DNA from: Parafilimonas sp.
Lineage (GTDB): Bacteria; Bacteroidota; Bacteroidia; Chitinophagales; Chitinophagaceae
Assembly: GCA_025927795.1 (NCBI GenBank)
Contig: JAICKT010000031.1
Coordinates: 1 to 19,343 of the forward strand
Direction: 5' to 3'
Length of the DNA: 19,343 nt
A model generated the notes under the pieces. The model worked only from the letters and a program-made list of their open reading frames with translations, was not told where the DNA came from and ran no database searches. Positions 8,063 through 15,260 of this stretch are shown in pieces. A program made the translations under genes and the position numbers. Positions within the stretch are counted from its first letter, which is position 1. Every line of letters begins with the position of its first letter.

Positions 8063-8221
8063 TTAGTTGAAATATAACCTTGCACCCAATCCTCCAAAAT
8101 CAAATAATGTATGTGCCATTACTGTAAGAAAAATAGAACCAGTGCTGCATGTAACGAAACCGGACAATATTGTATTAAAAATGAACATTACACTTAGCAG
8201 GTTTTTACTACTTAATTGATT
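8063..8221 (-). pseudogene. C-terminal remnant of a CPBP/CAAX-type membrane protease
   Basis: On the minus strand of the 400-bp gap before the permease gene, a 52-codon open frame ends at TAA 8063-8065. It includes a hydrophobic helix around VMFIFNTILSGFVT, then STGSIFLTVMAHTLFDFGG and a short tail GARLYFN. The segment TGSIFLTVMAHTLFDF matches the last conserved block of CPBP (Abi/CAAX-like) intramembrane proteases, where His and a following Asp/Asn are part of the active site. The upstream two thirds of the family are missing, and an in-frame TAA (8222-8224) closes the frame. It is therefore most likely a decayed gene; an in-frame ATG at 8188 would give only 41 residues. Confidence 0.55.
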
Positions 8222-8236
8222 TTAAAAGCAAATCAA
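8216..8236. repeat. Perfect 7-bp inverted repeat upstream of the permease
   Basis: TTGATTT (8216-8222) and AAATCAA (8230-8236) are perfect inverted copies separated by 7 bases. On the plus strand they are followed by CTGGCTTTTTATTT. This could be a weak terminator for the upstream operon or a leader hairpin, 41 bp before the permease start codon. The half-site spacing does not fit the N4 boxes seen elsewhere in the window. Confidence 0.35.
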
Positions 8237-8277
8237 CTGGCTTTTTATTTGTATGCTAATAACCTAAATGAATAGCA

Positions 8278-10665
8278 ATGTTTAAAAATTATTTTAAAAC
8301 TGCATGGCGCAGCTTGACTGCGGGAAAAAGTTTTTCTATAATCAACATTGCCGGATTAGCAATTGGTATGGCTGGTGCAATACTTATTTTATTATGGTTA
8401 CAAAATGAAATAAGTTTTGATAAATTTCATAAAAACAAAAACAACTTGTACGAAGTTTATGCGTTGGCTAATAACACAGACAGACACCCAAAAGCTGTAA
8501 ACGCAACATCCCAACCGCTTGGCCCTGCTTTAAAGCAGGACTATCCTGAGATTGCTGCTTTTACGCGTGTATGGACTCTAAATAACTGGCTTTTATCGGC
8601 AAACAACAAAAGTCTTATCTCAAACAAGGGTTTTATAGTTGACAGCTCTTTTTTGGAAATGTTTACGTTTCCTTTGATTGAAGGAAACGCGGCTGTGCAG
8701 TTAAGAAACAGTCACAGCATCGTCATCACAAAAGGCCTTGCAAAAAAATTATTTGGCAATGAAGATCCTGTAGGAAAAATTATTAAAACAGAAAACACAG
8801 ATAATTTCACGGTAACAGGTGTGCTAAAGAATCCGCCTATAAATACACGCTTTCAGTTTGATTACCTGTTGCCATGGTCTTTTCGTGAAACGCAAAATGA
8901 TGGCTATACAAACGAAACTAAAAGATGGTTGAGTAATAATACATCAACATTTGTATTATTAAAACCAAATACAAATGTGGCAGAGCTGAATAAAAAAATC
9001 AGTGATGTTACCAGGCGCTACACGGGTCGCAATGATGTATGGACACATTTTCTTTTCCCTTTAAACGAATGGCATCTTTATTCTGAATTTAAAGATGGGA
9101 AATCAGTTGGTGGACGCATTGAAACAGTTCGCGTGTTTGCCCTTATTGCAGCATTTATTTTATTAATTGCTTGCATCAATTTTATAAATTTAAGTACTGC
9201 CAGAAGTGAAAAGCGTTCAAAAGAAGTTGGTATTCGAAAAGCGATAGGTGCACGCAAAAGTTTGCTGATAGGGCAATTTATTATAGAAGCTTTTTTAACC
9301 GCCTGTGTTTCCGGCGCAATTGCTTTCGCAATTGTACAGTTTGTGCTGCCTTCATTCAATACACTTATAGGTACACAGCTTTCTATTCCTTATAATAATT
9401 TTTATTTCTGGCTTAGTGCATTTGGCTTTATTATAATCACAAGTTTATTGGCGGGAAGCTACCCGGCGTTCTATCTTTCTTCATTTAAACCAATCAGTAT
9501 CTTTAAAAAACAATTCAAAAAAACAAATGCAGGCATTAACCCCAGGAAAGTATTGGTGGTGCTGCAGTTTACGTTTGCTATAATATTAATCGTTGCAACA
9601 ATCGTTGTGCGTAATCAAATTCAATATGCGCAGGATAGAGATAAAGGCTATTCAAACAATAATTTGTTGCATGTGGATTTTGTAGGCGACATTGATAAGA
9701 ATTATCCAGTCATTAAACAAGAACTTATTAATTCTGGCATTGCATCTTCCATATCAAAAAGTATGTCCGGCATTGTAGATGGAGGTGCCCACACGTGGGG
9801 TTTACGGTGGCAAAATGAGAATCCCCAGGATACCAACACAACAATCACTTTATATAGCGAAGATGCAAATTGGGTAAAGACTGCGGGATTGCATTTGATT
9901 GCAGGACGGGATATTGATATTTATGAATATCCGGCAGATAGCAATTCTGTTGTGTTAAATGAAACTGCTGTTAAGCTGATGGGGTTTAAGAATCCCATTG
10001 GGCAAACAATCCGTGAGCCTTTTTACAATACAACTTTGCATGTAGTTGGTGTGGTGAAAGATTTTATTATTGGTTCGCCTTATGATGAAGTTCCGCCAAC
10101 TGTAATACAAGGTCCACGTGCATGGTTTACTGCAATGCACATTAAATTTAATCCGGCTTTATCAACTGCTGATGCGCTTACAAAAGCAGAACAGGTATTT
10201 AAAAAGTATAACCCGGCTTATCCCTTCGATTACAAATTTGTTAACGAGGAGTATGCAAGAAAATTTGATGATGAGCAACGCACCAAAATAATGGCTGGCT
10301 TGTTTGCCTTTTTAGCCATCTTCATTTCATGCCTGGGCTTGTTTGGTTTATCTGCCTCTGTAGCGGAAAACAGAACAAAAGAAATTGGCGTCCGAAAAGT
10401 TTTAGGAGCTAATGTTGCAAGCATAGTAAAGCTATTATCTGTTGATTTTATAAAGCTGGTCATTATATCTATCGGCATCGCTACACCTATCGCGTGGTAT
10501 GTGATGAATAAGTGGCTTCAGGATTATACTTACAGGATTAATATACACTGGGTAATATTTTTCAATGCAGGATTGTTGGCCATTGCGATTGCATTAATAA
10601 CAGTAAGCTTTCAATCCATCAAAGCAGCAATTGCAAATCCTGTAAAAAGTTTGAGAATGGAATAA
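8278..10665 (+). CDS. MacB/FtsX-type ABC transporter permease
   Basis: A 795-residue inner-membrane protein of the large Bacteroidota family of FtsX-like permeases. It starts with MFKNYFKTAWRSL and a membrane helix at about 21-41. A periplasmic MacB core domain follows (about 42-280), then a block of helices beginning near VFALIAAFILLIACINFINL. The conserved cytoplasmic motif EVGIRKAIGA is at 316-325. A second periplasmic region is followed by a repeat of the membrane block, with EIGVRKVLGA at 702-711. It ends PVKSLRME, typical of the family. Such permeases act with a separate LolD/MacB-like ATPase, and none is encoded nearby. They usually export peptides or lipoproteins or act in mechanotransmission; the substrate is unknown. 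The gene is probably monocistronic. Confidence 0.93.
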   Translation: MFKNYFKTAWRSLTAGKSFSIINIAGLAIGMAGAILILLWLQNEISFDKFHKNKNNLYEVYALANNTDRHPKAVNATSQPLGPALKQDYPEIAAFTRVWTLNNWLLSANNKSLISNKGFIVDSSFLEMFTFPLIEGNAAVQLRNSHSIVITKGLAKKLFGNEDPVGKIIKTENTDNFTVTGVLKNPPINTRFQFDYLLPWSFRETQNDGYTNETKRWLSNNTSTFVLLKPNTNVAELNKKISDVTRRYTGRNDVWTHFLFPLNEWHLYSEFKDGKSVGGRIETVRVFALIAAFILLIACINFINLSTARSEKRSKEVGIRKAIGARKSLLIGQFIIEAFLTACVSGAIAFAIVQFVLPSFNTLIGTQLSIPYNNFYFWLSAFGFIIITSLLAGSYPAFYLSSFKPISIFKKQFKKTNAGINPRKVLVVLQFTFAIILIVATIVVRNQIQYAQDRDKGYSNNNLLHVDFVGDIDKNYPVIKQELINSGIASSISKSMSGIVDGGAHTWGLRWQNENPQDTNTTITLYSEDANWVKTAGLHLIAGRDIDIYEYPADSNSVVLNETAVKLMGFKNPIGQTIREPFYNTTLHVVGVVKDFIIGSPYDEVPPTVIQGPRAWFTAMHIKFNPALSTADALTKAEQVFKKYNPAYPFDYKFVNEEYARKFDDEQRTKIMAGLFAFLAIFISCLGLFGLSASVAENRTKEIGVRKVLGANVASIVKLLSVDFIKLVIISIGIATPIAWYVMNKWLQDYTYRINIHWVIFFNAGLLAIAIALITVSFQSIKAAIANPVKSLRME

Positions 10666-10722
10666 ATAAAAAACTAGCAGAAGTTTACATTCACCAAAAG
10701 CATCAGAAAAATAAACTATCAT

Positions 10723-10757
10723 AAAAAACCTGCCTCCTTCTTAAAAACTCAGGCAAG
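10723..10757 (-). terminator. Rho-independent terminator of the dehydrogenase operon
   Basis: Read on the minus strand, CTTGCCT (10757-10751) pairs with AGGCAGG (10735-10729) to give a 7-bp stem with one G-T wobble and a 15-nt loop. Six T residues follow at 10728-10723. It lies 117 nt beyond the last gene of the minus-strand operon (stop at 10874). The plus strand has no T run after the stem, so it does not serve the permease gene. Confidence 0.65.
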
Positions 10758-10873
10758 TAAGTAAATGCAATTTCTGTTGTAACCAGCAAAACAAAGAAAG
10801 AATAAAATCAAATGTTGGTTTACAAATAGCTTTCATTTGCTTTGATTAAATCTTTTCATTGAAAATTGTATCG

Positions 10874-11407
10874 CTATATTGTTATGGCTTTTATTTCTTT
10901 ATTGGAAAAACTATTCTTGTTGCTTTTTCTTTTCCAGATAAAATCAAACTGATGTTTTTTAATTAAGATGTATAAAGCAATTGCTATAATAATTGTGCAG
11001 GGAAACGCCGCTCCAAAACCAAGCGGCGCAATAGCAACAAGAAAAATAATTGCTCCAATAGCGCCTGTTTTAAAGATGTAACCTTTCATCAACATTGAAA
11101 CTGCAATTAACGCCTGGCATGTTGCAATAAATCCAACGGCTGCAGTAATGTGTTTGCTAAACCATCCCAATATAAATTGTTTGTATAAACCTGAAACCGT
11201 TAAATTAGCATACTCTAAATATGATTGCGGCGAGTGAATGGCAAAGGACCAGTTTGTATAACTTGCCCATGCAAACAAAAGAAAGAATAATAGTCTCGCA
11301 ATTTTAGGTGCCTTCCATGCAGCTACTAACATTATCAGCGCAATAATATTGGATATTATAAATAATATCGTGAATGTTAGGTTTTCAATTTCTTTCATAT
11401 AAGTCAA
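10874..11407 (-). CDS. DoxX-like small membrane protein
   Basis: A 177-residue integral membrane protein with about five hydrophobic helices (roughly 11-30, 37-55, 85-106, 113-131 and 133-149) and a basic C-terminal tail from about 150. The arrangement, with a helix pair, a GWFSKHI segment before a long helix, then GAIGAIIFLVAIAPLGFGAAFP, resembles DoxX/DoxD-like proteins but is too divergent for a firm call. It is the last gene of a four-gene minus-strand operon. Its start overlaps the end of the 60-residue gene by 23 nt, or 14 nt if M4 is used, which indicates translational coupling. Function unknown. Confidence 0.65.
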   Translation of the reverse strand: MTYMKEIENLTFTILFIISNIIALIMLVAAWKAPKIARLLFFLLFAWASYTNWSFAIHSPQSYLEYANLTVSGLYKQFILGWFSKHITAAVGFIATCQALIAVSMLMKGYIFKTGAIGAIIFLVAIAPLGFGAAFPCTIIIAIALYILIKKHQFDFIWKRKSNKNSFSNKEIKAITI

Positions 11408-11567
11408 TTTTAATGTGGCGCTTCCTCATTTCTTCTTTAATTGTATCAGGCAAATCTGTTCTGCAACTGCAATTTTTCAGATGTTCAAGATGCCATTTAA
11501 CACGTTGTTCAATAGTTGCATTTTTTGGCATTGGATGTTGCAGATGCCATTCTTTATTAATGCTCAT
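11385..11567 (-). CDS. Small Cys/His-rich conserved protein
   Basis: A 60-residue soluble protein beginning MSINKEWHLQHPMPKNAT, followed by IEQRVKWHLEHLKNCSCR (19-36) and a charged tail. The core PMPKN-x-T-x-EQR-x-x-WHLEH-x-KNC-x-CR resembles small hypothetical proteins I associate with Bacteroidota; a search is needed to confirm conservation. Clustered H8, H11, H26, H29, C33 and C35 could bind a metal. It overlaps the upstream membrane-protein gene by 11 nt and the downstream one by 23 nt, so it is embedded in the operon and very likely translated. The product may assist the two membrane proteins, which is inferred from context only. Confidence 0.72.
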   Translation of the reverse strand: MSINKEWHLQHPMPKNATIEQRVKWHLEHLKNCSCRTDLPDTIKEEMRKRHIKIDLYERN

Positions 11568-12192
11568 AACTCAACTTCATTTTAAATGATAATTCAGCTT
11601 TGTTATTAAACAATTTTGCAGCATTTACCATGGCAAGAGGAAACGTAATCATCCACAATGCACCAACATAGTAGAACACAGGATAAAAGAAGGCAAGAAT
11701 TAAAACGGGTAAAAGCAAACCGTTGTACAATAAGCCCCGGTACAACCATTTATTTTCTTTTTGAAAAGCAAATGCCGCAAACAAAGTAGAAAGACTCATG
11801 AAAAAATAACCGAGACAATCAACTGCCATTAGAAAAGTTTTCCTATCGAATAACAAAACCTGCTTTTCATTTATAGTATTTTTTAATTGCGCAGGTATTA
11901 CAACAGTTAGTTGCGAAAAATAAACCAGCGTTACATCAGCACAATACAATATGGCAAATGCAACACCGATTGCTGTAAACAATTTTTTGTTTTCATCAGC
12001 TTTAAAATACAGGCAAATCATTGCAACTAAAAATGAGGGAGCTAATAAAAGTGATGGAGCAAGCAACCAGTATAAATCCTGTGGATGCGGGATGAGTTTA
12101 GCTTCGCTTAATAATTGCGCAACGGAATAAGCTATGGCAAAAAATATTGATAATACAGAAGACCAATATCCGGCGGCACTCAACTTCATCAT
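11557..12192 (-). CDS. Hypothetical polytopic membrane protein
   Basis: About 211 residues with roughly six membrane helices, including YWSSVLSIFFAIAYSVAQLL, LAPSLLLAPSFLVAMICLYF and VGALWMITFPLAMVNAAKLF. I place the start at the ATGATG at 12192-12187 (MMKLSAAGYW). The longer frame from TTG 12279 would overlap the dehydrogenase gene by 50 bp and adds a hydrophilic stretch that looks non-native. This leaves a 37-bp gap after the dehydrogenase stop. The gene's end overlaps the next gene by 11 nt. No family is recognised; it may be a DUF4386-like protein, but that is a weak suggestion. Confidence 0.7.
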   Translation of the reverse strand: MMKLSAAGYWSSVLSIFFAIAYSVAQLLSEAKLIPHPQDLYWLLAPSLLLAPSFLVAMICLYFKADENKKLFTAIGVAFAILYCADVTLVYFSQLTVVIPAQLKNTINEKQVLLFDRKTFLMAVDCLGYFFMSLSTLFAAFAFQKENKWLYRGLLYNGLLLPVLILAFFYPVFYYVGALWMITFPLAMVNAAKLFNNKAELSFKMKLSYEH

Positions 12193-12229
12193 AAAATTTT
12201 TTTTAAATGGTTTTAATTGATCGCAGATC

Positions 12230-12988
12230 TTACCGGGCGAGATAGCCGCCATCAATTGCATAGTAACTTCCCGTAACAAACGAGGCTTTATCAGAGCTTA
12301 ACCATACAACTAATTCAGCAACTTCTTTTGATTCACCCAGGCGACCAATTGGATGCATAGGAATAAGGACAGATTGCTTTACATTATCATCCATGCCGGC
12401 CTCGGTTAGCAACGGTGTATTGATAAATGCAGGTCCAACAGCATTTATACGAATGCCTTTGGATGAATACTCAAGCGCTGCATTTTTTGTTAAACCAATT
12501 ACGCCATGTTTTGCAGCAACATATCCGGCAGCGTTTGCAAAGCCAACCTGTCCGAGTATTGAAGAATTATTTATAATGGAACCTTTGCCTTGTTTTTGCA
12601 TTTGTAACAATTCGTATTTCATGCAGTAAAAAACACTGTTTAAGTTAACGGCAATAACATGATTCCATCCTTCAATGCTCATGTCTGCAACAGCATTGCT
12701 CTCGCCGACAATGCCTGCATTATTAAAAGCAATATCTAAGCTTCCAAAAGTTGCCACTGCCTTATTCACAAGAATTTCACAGTCTTCCGGTTTACTTACA
12801 TCAGCCTTTACAAAAATTGCTTTACCATTTAGTTGCCTTATTTTTTGAACAAGATTGTTGCCTTTTTCTTCCTGCACATCAGATACAACTACATTACAAC
12901 CTTCTTCTGCATATAACAAGGCTGTTGCTTCACCAATGCCCGATGCGCCGCCTGTAACAATTGCTGTTTTACCTTTTAAATCGCTCAT
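12230..12988 (-). CDS. Short-chain dehydrogenase/reductase (SDR), classical type
   Basis: A 252-residue cytosolic Rossmann-fold oxidoreductase of classical length. The nucleotide motif TGGASGIG is at 12-19, and D37 at the end of beta-2 (VVSDV) favours NAD(H) over NADP(H). The structural NNAG is at 89-92. The catalytic residues are S143, Y156 and K160 in the YxxxK segment YVAAK, preceded by N114 in the N-alpha-4 position. The C-terminus ends VTGSYYAIDGGYLAR as usual. The substrate cannot be read; 3-oxoacyl-ACP-reductase-like and glucose-dehydrogenase-like members look alike. It is the first gene of a four-gene operon and is preceded at 13074-13109 by a tandem Fnr-like operator. Confidence 0.92.
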   Translation of the reverse strand: MSDLKGKTAIVTGGASGIGEATALLYAEEGCNVVVSDVQEEKGNNLVQKIRQLNGKAIFVKADVSKPEDCEILVNKAVATFGSLDIAFNNAGIVGESNAVADMSIEGWNHVIAVNLNSVFYCMKYELLQMQKQGKGSIINNSSILGQVGFANAAGYVAAKHGVIGLTKNAALEYSSKGIRINAVGPAFINTPLLTEAGMDDNVKQSVLIPMHPIGRLGESKEVAELVVWLSSDKASFVTGSYYAIDGGYLAR

Positions 12989-13043
12989 ATATTTTTGATT
13001 TGATTTATTAATAATCTGAAATTCCGTACTAAACTTCAGAACA

Positions 13044-13109
13044 TAAAACTCGTATTCATGTTTAGTTATATTTATGACACAAGTTTAGATTTAATATGAT
13101 TGTAGTCAT
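13044..13109 (-). promoter_or_regulatory. Tandem Fnr-like operator upstream of the SDR operon
   Basis: Seen: ATGAT-TGTA-GTCAT at 13096-13109 and a weaker ATGAC-ACAA-GTTTA at 13074-13087, 22 bp apart as at the other sites. On the minus strand, 22 bases past the proximal box, the sequence is GAGTTTTA (13051-13044). It has the AnnTT of the -7 consensus but G instead of the first T. The SDR ATG is at 12988, which gives a leader longer than at the other sites. The pair could instead act rightward on the unclear open frames at 13095-13321. Confidence 0.5.
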
Positions 13110-13321
13110 GTTTTAAATGTTAGGAAATATTTTGTTACCGATGCACATAATACTGAAAGAAAAAAAGACGGGTATGTTTTTCTGTTTGGAGAAATAAAAC
13201 AATACAGAATGCTGCAGACAAGCGCATAAAATATATTGTGCGCATTAAAAACGCAGCAGCAGATATAAAGAATTCTGATGATTTTTTATCGATAGAAAAA
13301 TTTGATACAGCTTTAAAGTGA
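13095..13321 (+). other. Unclear, possibly decayed coding stretch
   Basis: This is part of the 816-bp gap between the SDR gene and the regulator. One plus-strand frame (13095-13228) is open for 44 codons with no start and contains RKYFVTDAHNTERKKDGYVF. A second frame, open from 13157 to a TGA at 13319-13321, contains ADKRIKYIVRI and ends NSDDFLSIEKFDTALK. The two overlap and together read like one frameshifted small protein, but no family is recognised and no start codon is convincing. It may be chance. The rest of the gap holds two operators and a broken gene on the other strand. Confidence 0.2.
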
Positions 13322-13341
13322 TTTGGATAAAGCCTCTTCGT

Positions 13342-13611
13342 TCACGATTTATATTCCTGTTTAAATTCTATATTAAATAGCTGGTTTAATTGGTTCGATA
13401 TATTGCGTATAGTTTGAGGGATTTCGTATTTGCCAGGCGAAATCGTTTCCCAAATTTTATTGATTCTCCTGAGTGGAATTACACGCTTTCAATCTTTTAT
13501 ATCTCCGTTCGGAACAACCAGTAACAAATCAGAAAAATCTTCAAAATTATAAAGCAGTTCGGCACGTGCATTTTGACCATTGTGGTTAAAATAAATTTTT
13601 TTTGTAGTCAT
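13342..13611 (-). pseudogene. Small gene interrupted by a single in-frame TGA
   Basis: From ATG 13611 the minus strand encodes MTTKKIYFNHNGQNARAELL and then YNFEDFSDLLLVVPNGDIKD, up to a TGA at 13491-13489 (codon 41). The same frame continues for 48 codons, including KRVIPLRRINKIWETISPGK and YEIPQTIRNISNQLNQLFN, to a TGA at 13344-13342. The joined product would be 88-89 residues. TGA differs by one base from TGG, and GAT-TGG-AAG (DWK) would fit the context, so a recent nonsense mutation is the simplest reading. A promoter with the common operator geometry lies directly upstream (13645-13710), showing it was, or is, an expressed unit. No family is recognised. A short 40-residue product or stop readthrough cannot be excluded. 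Confidence 0.55.
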
Positions 13612-13644
13612 TTTGATTTGATATTAGATTTTAAAAATAGAGGC

Positions 13645-13710
13645 TGAAACTATAGTATTAATGATAGATTAATTCTGATTATGGTTAGCCTGAAATATGA
13701 TTTTGGTCAG
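13645..13710 (-). promoter_or_regulatory. Tandem Fnr-like operator between the broken gene and the REC-Crp gene
   Basis: Seen: ATGAT-TTTG-GTCAG at 13697-13710 and a weaker CTGAT-TATG-GTTAG at 13675-13688, 22 bp apart. On the minus strand, after 22 intervening bases, lies TAGTTTCA (13652-13645), a TAnnTT -7 element with the same geometry as at the other sites and leading to the ATG at 13611. In the plus direction, towards the regulator, the same offset holds no TA element. The nearest candidate there is TAGTTGCT at 13742-13749. Autoregulation of the regulator gene from this shared site is plausible but less well supported. Confidence 0.62.
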
Positions 13711-13804
13711 GTTTTTCTTTTTTAACAAATCAAAATTCGCCTAGTTGCTCAAAGAATGTTTTGGAAATATTTTGTTCAAGTCAGTAACATCTAAATAAAT
13801 ATTA

Positions 13805-14854
13805 ATGAAAAAGATTTTAGTTATTGAAGACAATACGGAAGTGAGAGAAAACATTGCCGAAATTCTTGAGCTTTCAAACTATGATGTTATCACCGCAGAA
13901 GACGGCAAACAAGGCGTTGAACTTGCATTAAATAAAATTCCCGACTTAATTGTTTGCGATATTATGATGCCGGCACTGGATGGCTATGGCGTGTTGCATC
14001 TTTTAAATAAGCACATACAAACCTATGGAATACCGTTTATTTTCTTAACGGCAAAATCTGAAAAAACAGACCTAAGAAAAGGAATGGAAATGGGTGCCGA
14101 TGATTATATAACCAAACCTTTTGACGGTATTGAACTGCTAAATGCAATTGAAGTTAGATTGAAAAAAGCGGAATCCATTAAACGGCATGCTACAAAAAAT
14201 AATGAAGATGTTAATGCTTTTATCAATGATGCAAAACAATCCTCCAATATCACGCTTACATCAGATGAAAGAGAATTGTACGATTACAAAAAAAAACAAA
14301 TGCTATATAGTGAAGGACAGAGACCAAAGGCAGTGTATTATATTAAAAGCGGCAAAATAAAAACCTATAAAATCAACGAAGATGGCAAAGAGTTAATTAC
14401 AAACATTTTTAGTACCGGCGATTTTTTTGGTTATACATATGTGCTGGAAGAGATTACTTATAAGGAAAATGCCCAGGTGCTTGAAGATGCCGAAATAATG
14501 CACATTCCAAAAGATGATTTTATTACGCTTATATCCGGCGATTCACAGGTTGCAAAACAATTTATAAAATTGATTGCGCGCAATGTGCTTGATAAAGAAG
14601 AAAGCCTGCTGAATCTTGCTTATAGTTCACTTAGAAAAAAAGTTGCATACCAGCTCATTCAAATTTTTGAAAAATTGAAAAAAGACGATAATACAATCAA
14701 CATTTCAAGAGAGAATCTTGCACAGGCAACGGGCATTGCCACTGAATCTTTAATAAGAACCTTGTCTGATTTTAAAAGCGAAAAATTAATTGACTTGCAG
14801 GGAAGTAGCATTACTATTTTAAATGAAAACAAATTGCGTAACCTTCCTTATTAA
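13805..14854 (+). CDS. Response regulator fused to a Crp/Fnr-type DNA-binding module
   Basis: A 349-residue cytoplasmic regulator. Residues 1-120 form a receiver domain with acidic D9, phospho-acceptor D52 (IVCDIMMPALDG), T82 and K104 (YITKPFDG). Residues about 150-265 form a cyclic-nucleotide-binding-type beta-roll, for example AVYYIKSGKIKTYKINEDGKE (in two adjoining strands) and FSTGDFFGYTYVLEE. Residues about 275-345 form a Crp-type winged helix, with the recognition region ISRENLAQATGIATESLIRTL. No Fnr-style N-terminal cysteine cluster is present, so oxygen is unlikely to be sensed through an Fe-S cluster in this protein; input may come by phosphorylation. No histidine kinase is encoded in the window. 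Family members bind TGA-N4-TCA-type palindromes, and six such tandem sites occur around it. It is the best candidate regulator of the local genes. Confidence 0.92.
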   Translation: MKKILVIEDNTEVRENIAEILELSNYDVITAEDGKQGVELALNKIPDLIVCDIMMPALDGYGVLHLLNKHIQTYGIPFIFLTAKSEKTDLRKGMEMGADDYITKPFDGIELLNAIEVRLKKAESIKRHATKNNEDVNAFINDAKQSSNITLTSDERELYDYKKKQMLYSEGQRPKAVYYIKSGKIKTYKINEDGKELITNIFSTGDFFGYTYVLEEITYKENAQVLEDAEIMHIPKDDFITLISGDSQVAKQFIKLIARNVLDKEESLLNLAYSSLRKKVAYQLIQIFEKLKKDDNTINISRENLAQATGIATESLIRTLSDFKSEKLIDLQGSSITILNENKLRNLPY

Positions 14855-14883
14855 AAATTAAACCCGTTTGAAAGAATTGGCTT

Positions 14884-15249
14884 TTAGTTAAAATGCTTGC
14901 TTATTTCTTCAGCTTCTGCATTTTGTTGTTGCAATGTCCAGTTATCAGTTAAAGACGTTTCTATCCAAAAATTACCGGATTTCCTGAGGACCTCCGATGT
15001 CAATCCAACATCTTCAAATTGATGTTCAAGACTTGCAACCGTAACATCAGGATTAATATCAATAGTCGCTTTGCCCGTTGAATGTATGTATTTATCAAGC
15101 AAAAAGTTTTGAGGTAATGCTTCCTTTTTTTCAACGTTATTAATGTTAAGTCGATTTCTATATAGCTCTATTCTTAAATAAGGATAGTAAGTTGTGAATA
15201 CTTTTTTTATTTCACCAACTGATGTTCCGTTTTCAATATGTATTTTCAT
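14884..15249 (-). CDS. Hypothetical protein co-transcribed with Usp
   Basis: A 121-residue soluble protein with no signal peptide or membrane segment. The N-terminal half alternates beta-like stretches (MKIHIENGTSVGEIKKVF, YYPYLRIELYR). It is followed by KATIDINPDVTVASLEHQFE (residues 60-79) and a C-terminal part with SGNFWIETSLTDNWTLQQQN. I do not recognise the family. The start codon lies 11 bp after the Usp stop, so the two genes form an operon under the operator at 16073-16138. It is convergent with the regulator gene, with 29 bp between the two stop codons. A role as a Usp partner is an inference from context. Confidence 0.7.
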   Translation of the reverse strand: MKIHIENGTSVGEIKKVFTTYYPYLRIELYRNRLNINNVEKKEALPQNFLLDKYIHSTGKATIDINPDVTVASLEHQFEDVGLTSEVLRKSGNFWIETSLTDNWTLQQQNAEAEEISKHFN

Positions 15250-15260
15250 TTTGTTTTATG

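Noticed and set aside
8216..8236. TTGAT...ATCAA palindrome as a regulator site for the permease
   Set aside because: The spacing between half-sites is 11, not 4, so it fits a hairpin better than a Crp/Fnr box.
9078..10478. Minus-strand open frames inside the permease gene (9078-9359, 9955-10140, 10230-10478)
   Set aside because: They are antisense shadows of a strongly supported gene, with no family resemblance.
12193..12279. Longer start (TTG) for the membrane protein overlapping the SDR gene
   Set aside because: A 50-bp overlap with a well-supported gene, a hydrophilic added segment, and a good ATGATG at 12192.
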